DNA from: an uncultured Bacilli bacterium
GTDB taxonomy: Bacteria; Bacillota_I; Bacilli_A; RF39; UBA660
DNA: 64,000 nucleotides
Assembly (NCBI GenBank): GCA_934096735.1
Contig: CAKOMS010000002.1
Location: 1-64,000, forward strand
Direction of reading: 5' to 3'
How positions within the stretch are numbered: position 1 is the stretch's first letter; the number at the start of each line of letters is the position of its first letter. Made by a program: the position numbers and the translations under genes. Below the pieces are notes generated by a model that had not been told where the DNA came from, did not search any database, and saw only the letters and a program-made list of their open reading frames with translations. Below, piece by piece: positions 25,909 to 34,030 of the stretch.

Positions 25909-26793
25909 ATGAATGAATTAGTAAAATTAGGAGAAAAAACATTTTGTTTATTAAATGCAGTTAATGTAGGATTTTACATTATTAATGAAAATGATGTATG
26001 TCTAATTGATTCTGGAAGTGGAAAGGACTATGTTAAAAATATAAATAAAGTTTTAGAAAGTAACAACTGGAACTTGAAGTATATAATAAATACCCATAGT
26101 CATGCTGATCATATATACGGCAATCAAAAACTTCAAGATAAATATGGCTGTAAAATTTATTGCTCCGAAATAGAAAATAGTTTTATCAATTATCCAATTT
26201 TAGAACCAACGCTATTTTATGGTGCAATGCCAATTGAAGATTTAAAAAATCGTTTTTTAAACGCTCCAAAAAGTGTATGCGAAGATATTGCAAAAATAAA
26301 CTTGGATGGAATAGAGATAATAGATTTAAAAGGCCACTCACCAAACATGATCGGAATATTAACTAGTGATAATGTTTTATTTTGTGGTGATGCATTTACC
26401 AGCAAGAGTATAATTGAAAAATATCAGATACAATACATTTTTGATATTCAAGAATATAAAAACACATTAGAAAAAATTAGTAATATGAAGTATTCATACA
26501 TTGTGCCGTCACACGGTGTAATTGAAAAAGATGCGACAAATACTATTGATGTAAATCTTAAAATTTGCAATGCTATAGAGATGCAAGTTCTAGATTTTCT
26601 TGAAAAAGAAAATACTTTTGAATCCTTATTAGAGAAAGTTTTTGAATATTATCATATAAATATGAATGTTACTCAATATTTTTTGATTTCATCAACAATA
26701 AAAGCATATCTGAAAATATTAAATGATAAAGGTTTAATCTCATTTGATGTTGTCGATAATAAATTAATTATAAAAAAGTTTAATAATTTTTGA
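25909..26793 (+). CDS. MBL-fold metallo-hydrolase
   Basis: This 294-residue metallo-beta-lactamase-fold hydrolase has the HxHxDH metal motif in NTHSHADHIYGN (about 62-73), a following His in DLKGHSPNMIG, Asp in LFCGDAFTSK and a late His in VPSHGVI. A C-terminal helical region (about 220-290) may be a winged-helix-like cap as in SoxH/glyoxalase-II relatives. It converges with the helicase gene, overlapping it by 14 bp. The ribosome site before ATG 25909 is weak (TAATAAAAAAT). Substrate unknown; a thioester or lactone is typical. Confidence 0.8.
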   Translation: MNELVKLGEKTFCLLNAVNVGFYIINENDVCLIDSGSGKDYVKNINKVLESNNWNLKYIINTHSHADHIYGNQKLQDKYGCKIYCSEIENSFINYPILEPTLFYGAMPIEDLKNRFLNAPKSVCEDIAKINLDGIEIIDLKGHSPNMIGILTSDNVLFCGDAFTSKSIIEKYQIQYIFDIQEYKNTLEKISNMKYSYIVPSHGVIEKDATNTIDVNLKICNAIEMQVLDFLEKENTFESLLEKVFEYYHINMNVTQYFLISSTIKAYLKILNDKGLISFDVVDNKLIIKKFNNF

Positions 26794-28273
26794 AAATTGG
26801 TATTTTATGTGTTTTTTTAAAAGTAATCCATTTTAGTTCTTGTATGAATTTTGATGGGTTACTTTTGTCATATACAAAGAAAGTCTTGATTTTACAACGT
26901 GTAATTGCTACATAAAATAATCTTCGCTCTTCTGCAAAAGGTATTTCAGAATTAGGAAAAAGTTTTTGAATTAGTATATTGTCCTCAATTTTGTTTGGAA
27001 ATCCTAGTGTAGTATCGTCACAATTTAAAACAATTACATAATCAGCTTCTAATCCCTTTGATTTATGAACTGTAAAATGACAAATTCTCTGTTCTTTGTA
27101 TAAAATTTCGCCATTTCCATATTTTATAACACTGCTAATATATTCATATATATCATTGTTGTTTCTAGTTAAAACCATAATATTTTTTGACTGTGGAAGA
27201 AGATAATCCAATATTTTAATAAGAGTATCAATTTTTGAACTGGCGGGAGCAAAAACATATGGAGTTGTGATATTTTTATCAGAAACAATAGATTTTTTTA
27301 TTTGCAAAGGATTTTTCATTACAAATTCGCTGGCAATGTTAACTAATTGTTGAGCATTTCGGTAAGTTTTAACAATATATTTTTCACTTACGTTAGGGAA
27401 AAAGTTTTTAAAATCCAGAAAAATATTAAAGTCACAACCAGAAAATCTATATATCGATTGAAAGTCATCACCTACAACAATAATTTTTGCAGAAGTCAAC
27501 AAAAAAATAGCTTTTAATAATTTTAATCTAATCGACGACGAATCTTGAAATTCATCGACAAAAATATATTTATAATTTACATTAGTTTTTTCGGTGGAAG
27601 AGTATAGAATTTCAGCTGAATACATTATAAGATCATCAAAATCAAAAGAATTAGTACTAAGTTTTTCATTCATATATTCATGGTAGATTTTGAAAATAAG
27701 TGCAACTATGTTTTTTTCTAATTTAGTGTATTTAACGTTGTTTACATTTTTGAGGCTAATGCCGTTTGCTTTGAAAATATTAATATATGATTCTATCATT
27801 TTGACAAAAGATTGAAATTCTTGTGAAAATAAAAATTTTTTATAACTTTTTTTGTAGTCTAAATATTTTAGTATAATTTTTTGAGTTTTGAGGGTACAAG
27901 TTTTAAGATTTTCCTCAATGGTATATTTCAAAAGACCTTGAGAACAAATATTAAATTGTGTGCCACTATTTTTTAGTATTTGCATTGCTAGTTTATGAAA
28001 TGTTAAAACTTTTATGGGCAAATTGTTTAATTTTTCTTGAATATCGTTAACTGAGTTATTAGTGAAGGAAATTATTAGGATTTCTTCAGGTAAAACGTTA
28101 TTGCTAATAAGATAAAATATTTTTGACAATATTGTGAACGTTTTGCCACATCCAGCTCCTGCATACACAATCATATTGGAGTCGGTATAAACAATGTCTT
28201 TTTGATATTTATCAAGTTTTAAAAGACGTTCATTTAGTTGAGCAATTTGACTAACTGAATTATTCATATACAT
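26780..28273 (-). CDS. UvrD/PcrA-like superfamily 1 DNA helicase (short form)
   Basis: This 497-residue SF1A helicase shows motif I YAGAGCGKTFTILSK (about 36-50), Ia SFTNNSVNDI, II FVDEFQDSS, III VGDDFQSIYRFSG, V HFTVHKSKGLEADYVIVLN and VI RRLFYVAITRCK. At under 500 residues it is much smaller than UvrD/PcrA (about 700-750), with little room for full 1B/2B subdomains. It might act in repair or as a defence-type accessory helicase. Start: ATG 28273 or ATG 28267, no convincing ribosome site for either. It overlaps the MBL gene end to end. Confidence 0.85.
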   Translation of the reverse strand: MYMNNSVSQIAQLNERLLKLDKYQKDIVYTDSNMIVYAGAGCGKTFTILSKIFYLISNNVLPEEILIISFTNNSVNDIQEKLNNLPIKVLTFHKLAMQILKNSGTQFNICSQGLLKYTIEENLKTCTLKTQKIILKYLDYKKSYKKFLFSQEFQSFVKMIESYINIFKANGISLKNVNNVKYTKLEKNIVALIFKIYHEYMNEKLSTNSFDFDDLIMYSAEILYSSTEKTNVNYKYIFVDEFQDSSSIRLKLLKAIFLLTSAKIIVVGDDFQSIYRFSGCDFNIFLDFKNFFPNVSEKYIVKTYRNAQQLVNIASEFVMKNPLQIKKSIVSDKNITTPYVFAPASSKIDTLIKILDYLLPQSKNIMVLTRNNNDIYEYISSVIKYGNGEILYKEQRICHFTVHKSKGLEADYVIVLNCDDTTLGFPNKIEDNILIQKLFPNSEIPFAEERRLFYVAITRCKIKTFFVYDKSNPSKFIQELKWITFKKTHKIPIFKNY

Positions 28274-28358
28274 TATATTAACATTAATTTTAATAAAAGA
28301 ACATAAAAATTAAAAAAATCAAAAAAAATTTTGATAAAATAAGTTTAGGTGATTAATA

Positions 28359-28787
28359 ATGCATGAAAAGTTAAAAAGAACAGTTGGCATAGCATTTATA
28401 GAAGAAGGAAAACTTTTAATAGTTAAGTCTGCAAGAAGTAGCAAAACAAATTCATGGACACTAGTTGGTGGAGGAGTCGAAACAGGCGAGAGCGAGATTG
28501 AAGCAGCATTAAGAGAGGTTAATGAAGAGATTGGACAAGGCTTTGAATTTTGTGAAGAAGATTTGATGCCTGTAATGTGTTTTAAAGAACTTGCTGCAAG
28601 TGATTCAGATGTCATTATTGAAATGAATTTATTTTTAGCAACAAAACAAATTCATGTATCTTTAATACCAAATGATGAAATATTAGATTACCATTGGTAT
28701 AAAATAGGTGAAACTAGTTACAATATGTCAACAAGTATTACTGAGCATTTTCTTCCTTATGCCATTCAAAAAGGTCTAATTTATTAA
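28359..28787 (+). CDS. Nudix hydrolase
   Basis: This 142-residue protein has a complete Nudix box: GGVETGESEIEAALREVNEE then IG (about 38-59), matching GX5EX7REUXEEXGU. Nudix enzymes cleave nucleoside diphosphates linked to other groups. The substrate cannot be told; MutT-like cleaning and NDP-sugar cleavage are both possible. TTAGGTGATTAAT precedes ATG 28359. It stands alone between the helicase and a tRNA cluster. Confidence 0.9.
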   Translation: MHEKLKRTVGIAFIEEGKLLIVKSARSSKTNSWTLVGGGVETGESEIEAALREVNEEIGQGFEFCEEDLMPVMCFKELAASDSDVIIEMNLFLATKQIHVSLIPNDEILDYHWYKIGETSYNMSTSITEHFLPYAIQKGLIY

Positions 28788-28906
28788 TTTAAATCAAAAA
28801 AAATACAAAAAGCAAAAAAAATCATTGCAATAATGAAATTTATATAGTATAATTCTAATTGTCTTGAAGAGATTTAAGATGAATAAAGTTTATGCTTTAT
28901 GCATAA

Positions 28907-28983
28907 GGGCGATTAGCTCAGTTGGTTAGAGCACCTGCCTTACAAGCAGGGGGTCATAGGTTCGAGTCCTATATCGCCCACCA
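28907..28983 (+). tRNA. tRNA-Val (anticodon TAC)
   Basis: Acceptor GGGCGAT/ATCGCCC, anticodon stem CCTGC/GCAGG with loop CTTACAA, T-loop TTCGAGT, encoded CCA. First of a five-tRNA cluster. Confidence 0.97.
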
Positions 28984-28992
28984 TTAATTTGT

Positions 28993-29068
28993 GCCGACAT
29001 AGCGTAATTGGTAGCGCAATTGACTTGTAATCAATAGGTTGGGGGTTCGATTCCCTCTGTCGGCACCA
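28993..29068 (+). tRNA. tRNA-Thr (anticodon TGT)
   Basis: Acceptor GCCGACA/TGTCGGC, anticodon stem ATTGA/TCAAT with loop CTTGTAA, encoded CCA. Confidence 0.96.
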
Positions 29069-29074
29069 TTAAAT

Positions 29075-29158
29075 GGAGGGGTAGCGAAGTGGTCAAACGC
29101 GGCAGACTGTAAATCTGTTCCTTCGGGTTCTATGGTTCAAATCCATATCCCTCCACCA
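29075..29158 (+). tRNA. tRNA-Tyr (anticodon GTA)
   Basis: Type II tRNA of 84 nt with a long variable arm (TTCCTTCGGGTTC). Acceptor GGAGGGG, anticodon loop CTGTAAA, encoded CCA. Confidence 0.96.
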
Positions 29159-29167
29159 CTTATTTAT

Positions 29168-29243
29168 TGCCCCATAGCCAAGTGGTAAGGCATCAGACTT
29201 TGACTCTGACATTCCGTTGGTTCGAATCCAGCTGGGGCAGCCA
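29168..29243 (+). tRNA. tRNA-Gln (anticodon TTG)
   Basis: Acceptor TGCCCCA/TGGGGCA, anticodon stem TCAGA/TCTGA with loop CTTTGAC, encoded CCA. Confidence 0.96.
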
Positions 29244-29252
29244 TCTGAATTT

Positions 29253-29328
29253 GTCTCGTTAGCTCAGTAGGTAGAGCATTTGACTTTTAATCAAAGGGTC
29301 TGGAGTTCGAATCTCCAACGAGACACCA
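29253..29328 (+). tRNA. tRNA-Lys (anticodon TTT)
   Basis: Acceptor GTCTCGT/ACGAGAC, anticodon stem TTTGA/TCAAA with loop CTTTTAA, encoded CCA. Last of the cluster. Confidence 0.97.
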
Positions 29329-29339
29329 TTTTAAATATT

Positions 29340-29369
29340 AACCTCGTATTATCTAATACGAGGTTTTTT
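29340..29369 (+). terminator. Terminator of the five-tRNA cluster
   Basis: ACCTCGTATT pairs with AATACGAGGT, then a T run. Confidence 0.9.
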
Positions 29370-29691
29370 AATGTTACAAAAAAGAAAATTCTTTTTTGTA
29401 ACTTATTTCATGAGTTTTTCTGGCTACAAAACATATATAATGTAATTAACCTGAGGATATTATTTTTGACAAAATGATGTTATTTTAAAAAAATAAAAAA
29501 AGAGCCACTTTATATGAAAACTTTTTATTCTTTAAAATCCAAAACCATTCCTAATAATAGCTCTCTTATATTTAATTATATTTAAATCGCACATTAAAAA
29601 AAGTTAAAATAGAGAAAAAGGAAATTTTAGACAAAATTTGACAAAAAAATTAATCAAAAAGTGATATAAATTAAATGAAGGGAGGAATATT
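29370..29691. other. Gene-free stretch with a perfect 14-bp-arm palindrome
   Basis: No gene was found here. GTTACAAAAAAGAA (29373-29386) and TTCTTTTTTGTAAC (29389-29402) form a perfect inverted repeat with a two-base centre. AAGAGC near 29503 and GCTCTCTT near 29560 form a looser inverted pair. In one minus-strand frame a few codons (RELLLGMVLDFKE then stop) could be the tail of a lost gene. GGGAGGAAT before 29692 belongs to the nuclease gene. Confidence 0.5.
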
Positions 29692-30465
29692 TTGATCGAT
29701 GATATAAAAAAGTTTAAATATAAATTTTATGACATAAGAAGAATGGGTCTGATAAAATCAAAAAGAAAAGGAACCACTGGAGCAGGTTATACTTTTGAAT
29801 GTTTAATTGGCAAACAAGAAGATCAAGAGTGTAAACCTGATTTTGGAAACATAGAAATTAAAACGAGAAACGCATTTACAAAGTCTCCAATGAATTTATT
29901 TACATTTAATCCAACTTCATTAAATGGAGGGTATGCTATTCAAGATATTTTTGATAATTATAACTATGAAAAAGAAAATACAAAAGAAATTATATTTTCC
30001 AGGAATGTTTATTATTGCAAAAGTTTTGAAAAAAATAGCTACAGTTTTAATTTACTTATAGATTTTAAAGAAAATAGATTATATCTCACAAGTTTAAAAG
30101 ATGATATTTATAAAAATAAAATTTGTTATTGGGACTTAGATAAATTGAAAGAAAAAGTTGAAAATAAATTAAAGCTTTTAGCTGTCGTAAAAGCATATCC
30201 TTATACTAGAAACAACGAAACATATTTTAAATATTTAAAAATGAATTTGTATAAGTTGATAAATTTTGAAAGGTTTATTGAACTTATTTTATCAGATAAA
30301 ATATTTATAAGCATATCCTTAAAGCAAAAAGAAAATCGTGATAAGAAGAAGTATATTGACAATCACGGTTGTGCATTTAGGATAGTTAATGATGCATTTG
30401 ATGAACTTTTTCAAGAAATAGATTATTCAAATCAAGCCCTAGATTTATTAGAAAAAACACAATAA
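29692..30465 (+). CDS. Orphan MvaI/BcnI-type (MutH-like) restriction endonuclease
   Basis: This 257-residue protein has the MvaI/BcnI fold signature: RKGTTGAGYTFECLIG (about 24-39) followed by the PD-(D/E)XK site PDFGNIEIKTRN (about 47-58; Asp, Glu-x-Lys). In this family the domain cuts or nicks short sites such as CCNGG, and it is related to the mismatch-repair nicking enzyme MutH. No DNA methyltransferase lies beside it, so it is either a solitary nuclease or its partner is elsewhere. The start is TTG 29692, supported by GGGAGGAATATT; no ATG fits. tRNA genes flank it on both sides, a frequent setting for acquired genes. Confidence 0.75.
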   Translation: MIDDIKKFKYKFYDIRRMGLIKSKRKGTTGAGYTFECLIGKQEDQECKPDFGNIEIKTRNAFTKSPMNLFTFNPTSLNGGYAIQDIFDNYNYEKENTKEIIFSRNVYYCKSFEKNSYSFNLLIDFKENRLYLTSLKDDIYKNKICYWDLDKLKEKVENKLKLLAVVKAYPYTRNNETYFKYLKMNLYKLINFERFIELILSDKIFISISLKQKENRDKKKYIDNHGCAFRIVNDAFDELFQEIDYSNQALDLLEKTQ

Positions 30466-30487
30466 AAAAACTCCCTAAGGAGTTTAT
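30463..30487. terminator. Bidirectional terminator between the nuclease and the tRNA pair
   Basis: AAACTCC-CTAA-GGAGTTT. A run of A before the stem gives a T run on the minus strand, so it suits the minus-strand tRNA operon best. Confidence 0.65.
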
Positions 30488-30495
30488 AAACTATA

Positions 30496-30572
30496 TGGTC
30501 GAGAAGACAGGATTCGAACCTGCGACCCCTTGGTCCCAAACCAAATGCTCTACCAAACTGAGCCACTTCTCG
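30496..30572 (-). tRNA. tRNA-Pro (anticodon TGG)
   Basis: On the minus strand: acceptor CGAGAAG/CTTCTCG, anticodon region TTTGGTTTGGGACCAA centred on TGG, T-loop TTCGAAT, encoded CCA. Confidence 0.95.
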
Positions 30573-30575
30573 AGA

Positions 30576-30652
30576 TGGTACACCCAGAGGGACTCGAACC
30601 CCCAACCTTTAGATCCGTAGTCTAACACTCTATCCAATTGAGCCATGGGTGC
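30576..30652 (-). tRNA. tRNA-Arg (anticodon ACG)
   Basis: On the minus strand: acceptor GCACCCA/TGGGTGT (first pair G-T), anticodon stem TTAGA/TCTAA with loop CTACGGA, T-loop TTCGAGT, encoded CCA. Confidence 0.94.
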
Positions 30653-30760
30653 GTTTCCCAATACAAAGATATTATATTACAATAGAAAAAAAAAAGCAAC
30701 AATTTTTGTAAAAAACATAATAGATAATAAATACAGAACGTTTTTAGAAAGGAGTTAAAG

Positions 30761-30874
30761 ATGAGAATAGATTACATAATAAATGAATTAATAAAAAAAG
30801 TTGAAATGACAAGCATACATATAGACACAATCGATCTTAAAAAACTTGACAAAAGAAGAATAAATCGTTTATAA
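30761..30874 (+). CDS. Small hypothetical protein (37 aa)
   Basis: A 37-codon frame (MRIDYIINELIKKVEM...) with a good ribosome site (AAAGGAG, 9 bases before ATG 30761). It is basic, soluble and unlike any family I recognise. Its last codons contain the gpsB promoter (TTGACA at 30846). It may be a real small gene or a leader ORF. Confidence 0.45.
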   Translation: MRIDYIINELIKKVEMTSIHIDTIDLKKLDKRRINRL

Positions 30875-30875
30875 T
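30846..30875 (+). promoter_or_regulatory. Consensus sigma-A promoter for gpsB
   Basis: TTGACA (30846-30851), 18-bp spacer, TATAAT (30870-30875), 23 bp before the gpsB start. Confidence 0.75.
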
Positions 30876-30897
30876 TTCATTGTTAGAAGGTGTTGAA

Positions 30898-31230
30898 ATG
30901 TATAATGATAAGTTTTATTTAACTCCAAAAGACATACTAGAAAAAGAGTTTAAAATCGATGCGCGAGGTTTTAGACCACAAGAGGTTGATAAATTTTTGG
31001 ATTTAGTAATACACGATTATACAGAATACAATTCAATCATAAAAAGATTGGAACAAAACATCAGAGACCTTACTGAAGACAATAGCAAATTAAAGCAAGA
31101 AATCAGATCGCTACATAATGAACTTGATACCAAAGAATTTGCTGAATCTAACACAAAGGCACTAACAAATGTTGATTTATTGAAACGTATTAGTCAGCTA
31201 GAAAAAGTTGTATTTGGAAAGGAAGAATAA
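30898..31230 (+). CDS. gpsB: Cell division adaptor GpsB
   Basis: GpsB is a small DivIVA-family protein that docks penicillin-binding proteins at the septum. From ATG 30898 (AAGGTG upstream) it has 110 residues. The DivIVA-type lipid-binding domain is in front (YLTPKDILEKEFKIDARGFR, then PQEVDKFLDLV), a coiled coil at about 35-72, and a short C-terminal helix (LLKRISQLEKVVF). Its position before rnpB matches Bacillus and Staphylococcus. Confidence 0.93.
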   Translation: MYNDKFYLTPKDILEKEFKIDARGFRPQEVDKFLDLVIHDYTEYNSIIKRLEQNIRDLTEDNSKLKQEIRSLHNELDTKEFAESNTKALTNVDLLKRISQLEKVVFGKEE

Positions 31231-31560
31231 TATTTAGACAAATGCTGCATAAAAATGTAGAGGAAAGTCCATGCTCACACAATCTGAGATGATTGTAGTG
31301 TTCGTGCTTAGGGAATAAATAACCTAAGGTAGAATTCTAACGGCGTAAAAATTACCTTTTAAAGGTAAAAGTATACATAAAGTGCCACAGAGACGAGTTA
31401 TTTGGAAACAGATAAATGAAACGAGGTAAACCCCACGAGTGAGAAACCCAAATTTTGGTAGGGGAATTGTAAAGAAGGAAATGAACTTAATTACAAATGC
31501 TACGGCATAGATAAATATTTGTCGCTCATTTTTGAGAACAGAACATGGCTTATTAATATT
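31231..31560 (+). ncRNA. rnpB: RNase P RNA, Bacillus (B) type
   Basis: The conserved GAGGAAAGTCC (P4 region) lies at 31259-31269, the CACAGAGACGAG stretch at 31385-31396, GTAAACCCCACG around 31427, and GAACAGAACATGGCTTAT near the 3' end closes P4/P1. Gene order gpsB-rnpB agrees. The exact ends are set by the weak P1 pairing AATATT/AATATT and are uncertain by several bases. Confidence 0.93.
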
Positions 31561-31589
31561 ATTTTGATTTTATTAAGGAGTGAAAAAAG

Positions 31590-32069
31590 TTGGAAGAGAT
31601 TGCTGAACTTTTACGAACCGCTAGACAAGAATCAGGAATAGAAATTGAGGAAGCTAGTAAAGATTTAGAAATTAACGAATTATATTTGAAAAATATTGAG
31701 GATGGAAAAATCGGTTCTTTTAAAGACATTTTTGAACTTAAAGAATATTTAACAGAATATTCAAAATATTTAGGTGTTGATGAAGAAAAAATTAATGATT
31801 ATTTTAATGAATATATTTTTGAATATACATCAAAAATACCTATTAAAGAAATTGAAAAAACAATAAAAAATAATAGTAAAGACGACGATCAAGAAATAGG
31901 AGACAAAATTGTTTCTCCTTACACAGTTGAAAAGGTAAAATCTAAAAAATTAACTTACATTACCATATATTTACTAATATTGGTTATGGTTATTTTAGCA
32001 ATAATATGGTCAGTAAATCAAATAACAATAGACAAAAGAAATGCATATGTAGCTAGTTACAAGGAGTAG
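31590..32069 (+). CDS. RodZ-like HTH membrane protein
   Basis: This 159-residue protein has an N-terminal HTH_25-type helix-turn-helix (LLRTARQESGIEIEEASKDL, then EINELYLKNIE, about 6-37), a linker, and one membrane segment (LTYITIYLLILVMVILAIIWS, about 121-141) with a very short outer tail. This is the layout of RodZ/YmfM, which links MreB to the membrane; the C-terminal domain is missing. TTG 31590 is the start, with AAGGAGTG 8 bases before. It is followed 4 bp later by pgsA, as in Bacillus (ymfM-pgsA). Confidence 0.8.
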   Translation: MEEIAELLRTARQESGIEIEEASKDLEINELYLKNIEDGKIGSFKDIFELKEYLTEYSKYLGVDEEKINDYFNEYIFEYTSKIPIKEIEKTIKNNSKDDDQEIGDKIVSPYTVEKVKSKKLTYITIYLLILVMVILAIIWSVNQITIDKRNAYVASYKE

Positions 32070-32073
32070 GGTT

Positions 32074-32697
32074 ATGAATTTACCAAATAAGATAACAATA
32101 TCAAGAATTATTTTAGCTATTTTATTAATAGTAGCATTATTATTGCCATGGCATGATTTAGGAGTTAATATTCCAGAATATGTCGTAAATGGCGAGACAA
32201 TAGACTTATTGCACATTATAGCAGGCTTTGTATTTATAATAGCTTGCTTAACAGACTTTTTAGATGGATATTTAGCAAGAAGCAAAAATATGGTGACGGA
32301 CTTTGGAAAAATGACAGATGCTATCGCTGACAAAATCCTTGTTAATGGAGTTTTAATAGTTTTGACTTATGAAAGAATGGTACCTGTAGCATTAGTAGTA
32401 GTAATAATTATTAGAGACTTTATTGTTGATTCATGCAAAATGATATGTGGTAATAAGGGACATGTGGTTGCAGCAAGTTATGCCGGAAAAGCAAAAACAG
32501 TATGCATAATGTTGGGCATAATATTATCATTATTTAATAATTACCCATTCACTTACTTAGGTCTTCCAGTACATCAATTATTATTGTTGCTAGGAGCATT
32601 ACTTTCAGTAGGAAGTGGATGTGAATACTATTTTGAAACTAAAGACATGCTATTAGCAGAAGAATTAATGAAAGATTTTAAAAGTCTGAAACGTTAA
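32074..32697 (+). CDS. pgsA: CDP-diacylglycerol-glycerol-3-phosphate 3-phosphatidyltransferase
   Basis: PgsA makes phosphatidylglycerophosphate, the committed step to phosphatidylglycerol. The 207-residue membrane protein has the CDP-alcohol transferase motif DFLDGYLARSKNMVTDFGKM, continuing TDAIADK (about 69-95), with the expected Asp residues. The N-terminus NLPNKITISRI is typical. AAGGAGTAGG precedes ATG 32074. A terminator follows. Confidence 0.95.
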   Translation: MNLPNKITISRIILAILLIVALLLPWHDLGVNIPEYVVNGETIDLLHIIAGFVFIIACLTDFLDGYLARSKNMVTDFGKMTDAIADKILVNGVLIVLTYERMVPVALVVVIIIRDFIVDSCKMICGNKGHVVAASYAGKAKTVCIMLGIILSLFNNYPFTYLGLPVHQLLLLLGALLSVGSGCEYYFETKDMLLAEELMKDFKSLKR

Positions 32698-32727
32698 ACT
32701 ATGTTCTATAAAAACATGGTTTTTTTA
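32698..32727 (+). terminator. Terminator after pgsA
   Basis: ACTATGTT pairs with AACATGGT (one wobble), then seven T. Confidence 0.75.
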
Positions 32728-32793
32728 TTGTAAAAAATCACCCATACAAAAACATAAGAAAAACATAATATAAATTAGAAAGGAATTTATATT

Positions 32794-33087
32794 ATGGAAC
32801 AAAAAAATTTTGAATATTACAATGGGCAAAATCAAGATGAAACTGTAAAATGTTGTATGGATCAAGGTCAAGCGATGCCACAAAGCTTTATGACTTGTGA
32901 ACCAATCCAAGAATGCCCTCAAGAAAGAGTTTGTCACAGATATATTTGTTATGAGGTACCACATATAATGCCTTGCAATACAAGGATAATAAATCATCAT
33001 ATATATAGACACACATATACACCATGTTTTACACAATGTGAAGAAAATGTAGTATCAAATGTATATGACAAAAAATGTTGCTTCTGA
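32794..33087 (+). CDS. CotD-like spore coat protein
   Basis: This 97-residue Cys- and His-rich protein has 12 Cys, with clusters KCCMD, ECPQERVCHRYICYEV and a terminal KKCCF. The core PCNTRIINHHIYRHTYTPCF resembles the His-rich centre of Bacillus CotD (NHxxxxH with a C-terminal CC). No signal peptide. It stands alone between two terminators with AGAAAGGAATTT before ATG 32794, as expected of a late mother-cell gene. Outer-coat assignment is by composition and pattern, so moderate. Confidence 0.65.
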   Translation: MEQKNFEYYNGQNQDETVKCCMDQGQAMPQSFMTCEPIQECPQERVCHRYICYEVPHIMPCNTRIINHHIYRHTYTPCFTQCEENVVSNVYDKKCCF

Positions 33088-33091
33088 TTCA

Positions 33092-33116
33092 AAATCTCTT
33101 TTATAGAGATTTTTTT
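33092..33116 (+). terminator. Terminator after cotD-like gene
   Basis: AATCTCT pairs with AGAGATT, then T run. Confidence 0.75.
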
Positions 33117-33203
33117 AAAATAAAAATAAATTTTTTACAAAAGTTAGATAATTATGTTTAAATATTTTTCACATTAATGTATAATATAAAAAGAAGGTGT
33201 AAT

Positions 33204-33572
33204 ATGAAAGTATTAAAAGATAAAAAAATAATAATCCTTATGGTAATACTATTAGCATATACTATCGTATATTTTACCTTAGTAGCCAAAAGTTCCTATG
33301 CATTTGATAACGATTTAGATTATAACAAATTACGTCTAAAAACAATTAGCATAATAGAAGAAAGTGCAATAAAATACGCTGAAGCAAATAAAAATTTATT
33401 TGAAAAAGAAAATACTGTTTATATAAAAGTTCAAAATTTAATAGATGAAAATTTAATTGCAACAAACAATGATGACAAATTAATAGACATATCTAACAAT
33501 AATGAGTTAAATGGAAAAGTTATTAAAATAAAGCAGGAAAAAGAAGGCTATAAAGTAGAAGTGGATGCTTAA
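33204..33572 (+). CDS. Hypothetical single-pass membrane protein
   Basis: This 122-residue protein starts at ATG 33204 (GAAGGTG upstream; ATG 33177 lacks a ribosome site). One N-terminal membrane segment (IIILMVILLAYTIVYFTLVA, about 9-28) is followed by a small extracytoplasmic domain (LKTISIIEESAIKYAEANK ... VQNLIDENLIA ... IKIKQEKEGYKVEV) resembling the C-terminal part of some pilin-like or prepilin-fold proteins of this lineage. That likeness is an impression, not an identified family. Confidence 0.6.
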   Translation: MKVLKDKKIIILMVILLAYTIVYFTLVAKSSYAFDNDLDYNKLRLKTISIIEESAIKYAEANKNLFEKENTVYIKVQNLIDENLIATNNDDKLIDISNNNELNGKVIKIKQEKEGYKVEVDA

Positions 33573-33657
33573 AAGGTAAAATTTCTGTAAAAAATGTTAT
33601 AAAATGCTATTTATTATTTAAATTATTTAGTAAGATAATAATGTAAGGAGTGAGAAT

Positions 33658-33858
33658 ATGTTATATCCGTCTATAGACAAATTGTTAAATATTGTAGATT
33701 CTAAATATATGTTAGTGCATGTAGCTTCAAAAAGAAGTAAAGAAATGGCTGAAACATCTCATTATCAAATGAGAATTAACAGCTATAAAAGTAAAAAAGA
33801 TTTAGGAAGAGCACTTGAAGAATTAGAAGCAGGATTAATAAAAGTTATAAAAAAATAA
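33658..33858 (+). CDS. rpoZ: RNA polymerase omega subunit
   Basis: A 66-residue omega subunit. YPSIDKLLNIVDSKYMLVHV then ASKRSKEM is the conserved omega N-terminus (family pattern: PSxDxLxxxxxSKYxLVxxAxKRA), followed by acidic helix LGRALEELEAG. It helps assemble and stabilise RNA polymerase. AAGGAGTGAGAAT precedes ATG 33658. Confidence 0.92.
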   Translation: MLYPSIDKLLNIVDSKYMLVHVASKRSKEMAETSHYQMRINSYKSKKDLGRALEELEAGLIKVIKK

Positions 33859-33917
33859 AATTTTATTAAAAAAACTTGATTATCAGAAACATATATGATA
33901 AGATAATCATGTCGTTT

Positions 33918-33994
33918 GGGGGATTAGCTCAGCTGGCTAGAGCACCTGCCCTGCACGCAGGGGGTCGCGGGTTCGAATCCCACATCCTCCACCA
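33918..33994 (+). tRNA. tRNA-Ala (anticodon TGC), with C at position 33
   Basis: Acceptor GGGGGAT/ATCCTCC (one G-T), anticodon stem CCTGC/GCAGG with loop CCTGCAC, encoded CCA. The base before the anticodon is C where nearly all tRNAs have T, and the T stem has one C-A mismatch (GCGGG/CCCAC). Confidence 0.92.
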
Positions 33995-34004
33995 ATTGAC
34001 AATT

Positions 34005-34030
34005 AACCTCGTAAATGCGAGGTTTTTATT
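34005..34030 (+). terminator. Terminator after tRNA-Ala
   Basis: AACCTCG pairs with CGAGGTT, then T-rich sequence. Confidence 0.8.

Noticed and set aside
29280..29477. 65-codon plus-strand frame beginning in tRNA-Lys
   Set aside because: It starts inside a tRNA gene, crosses the cluster terminator, has no ribosome site and no family likeness.
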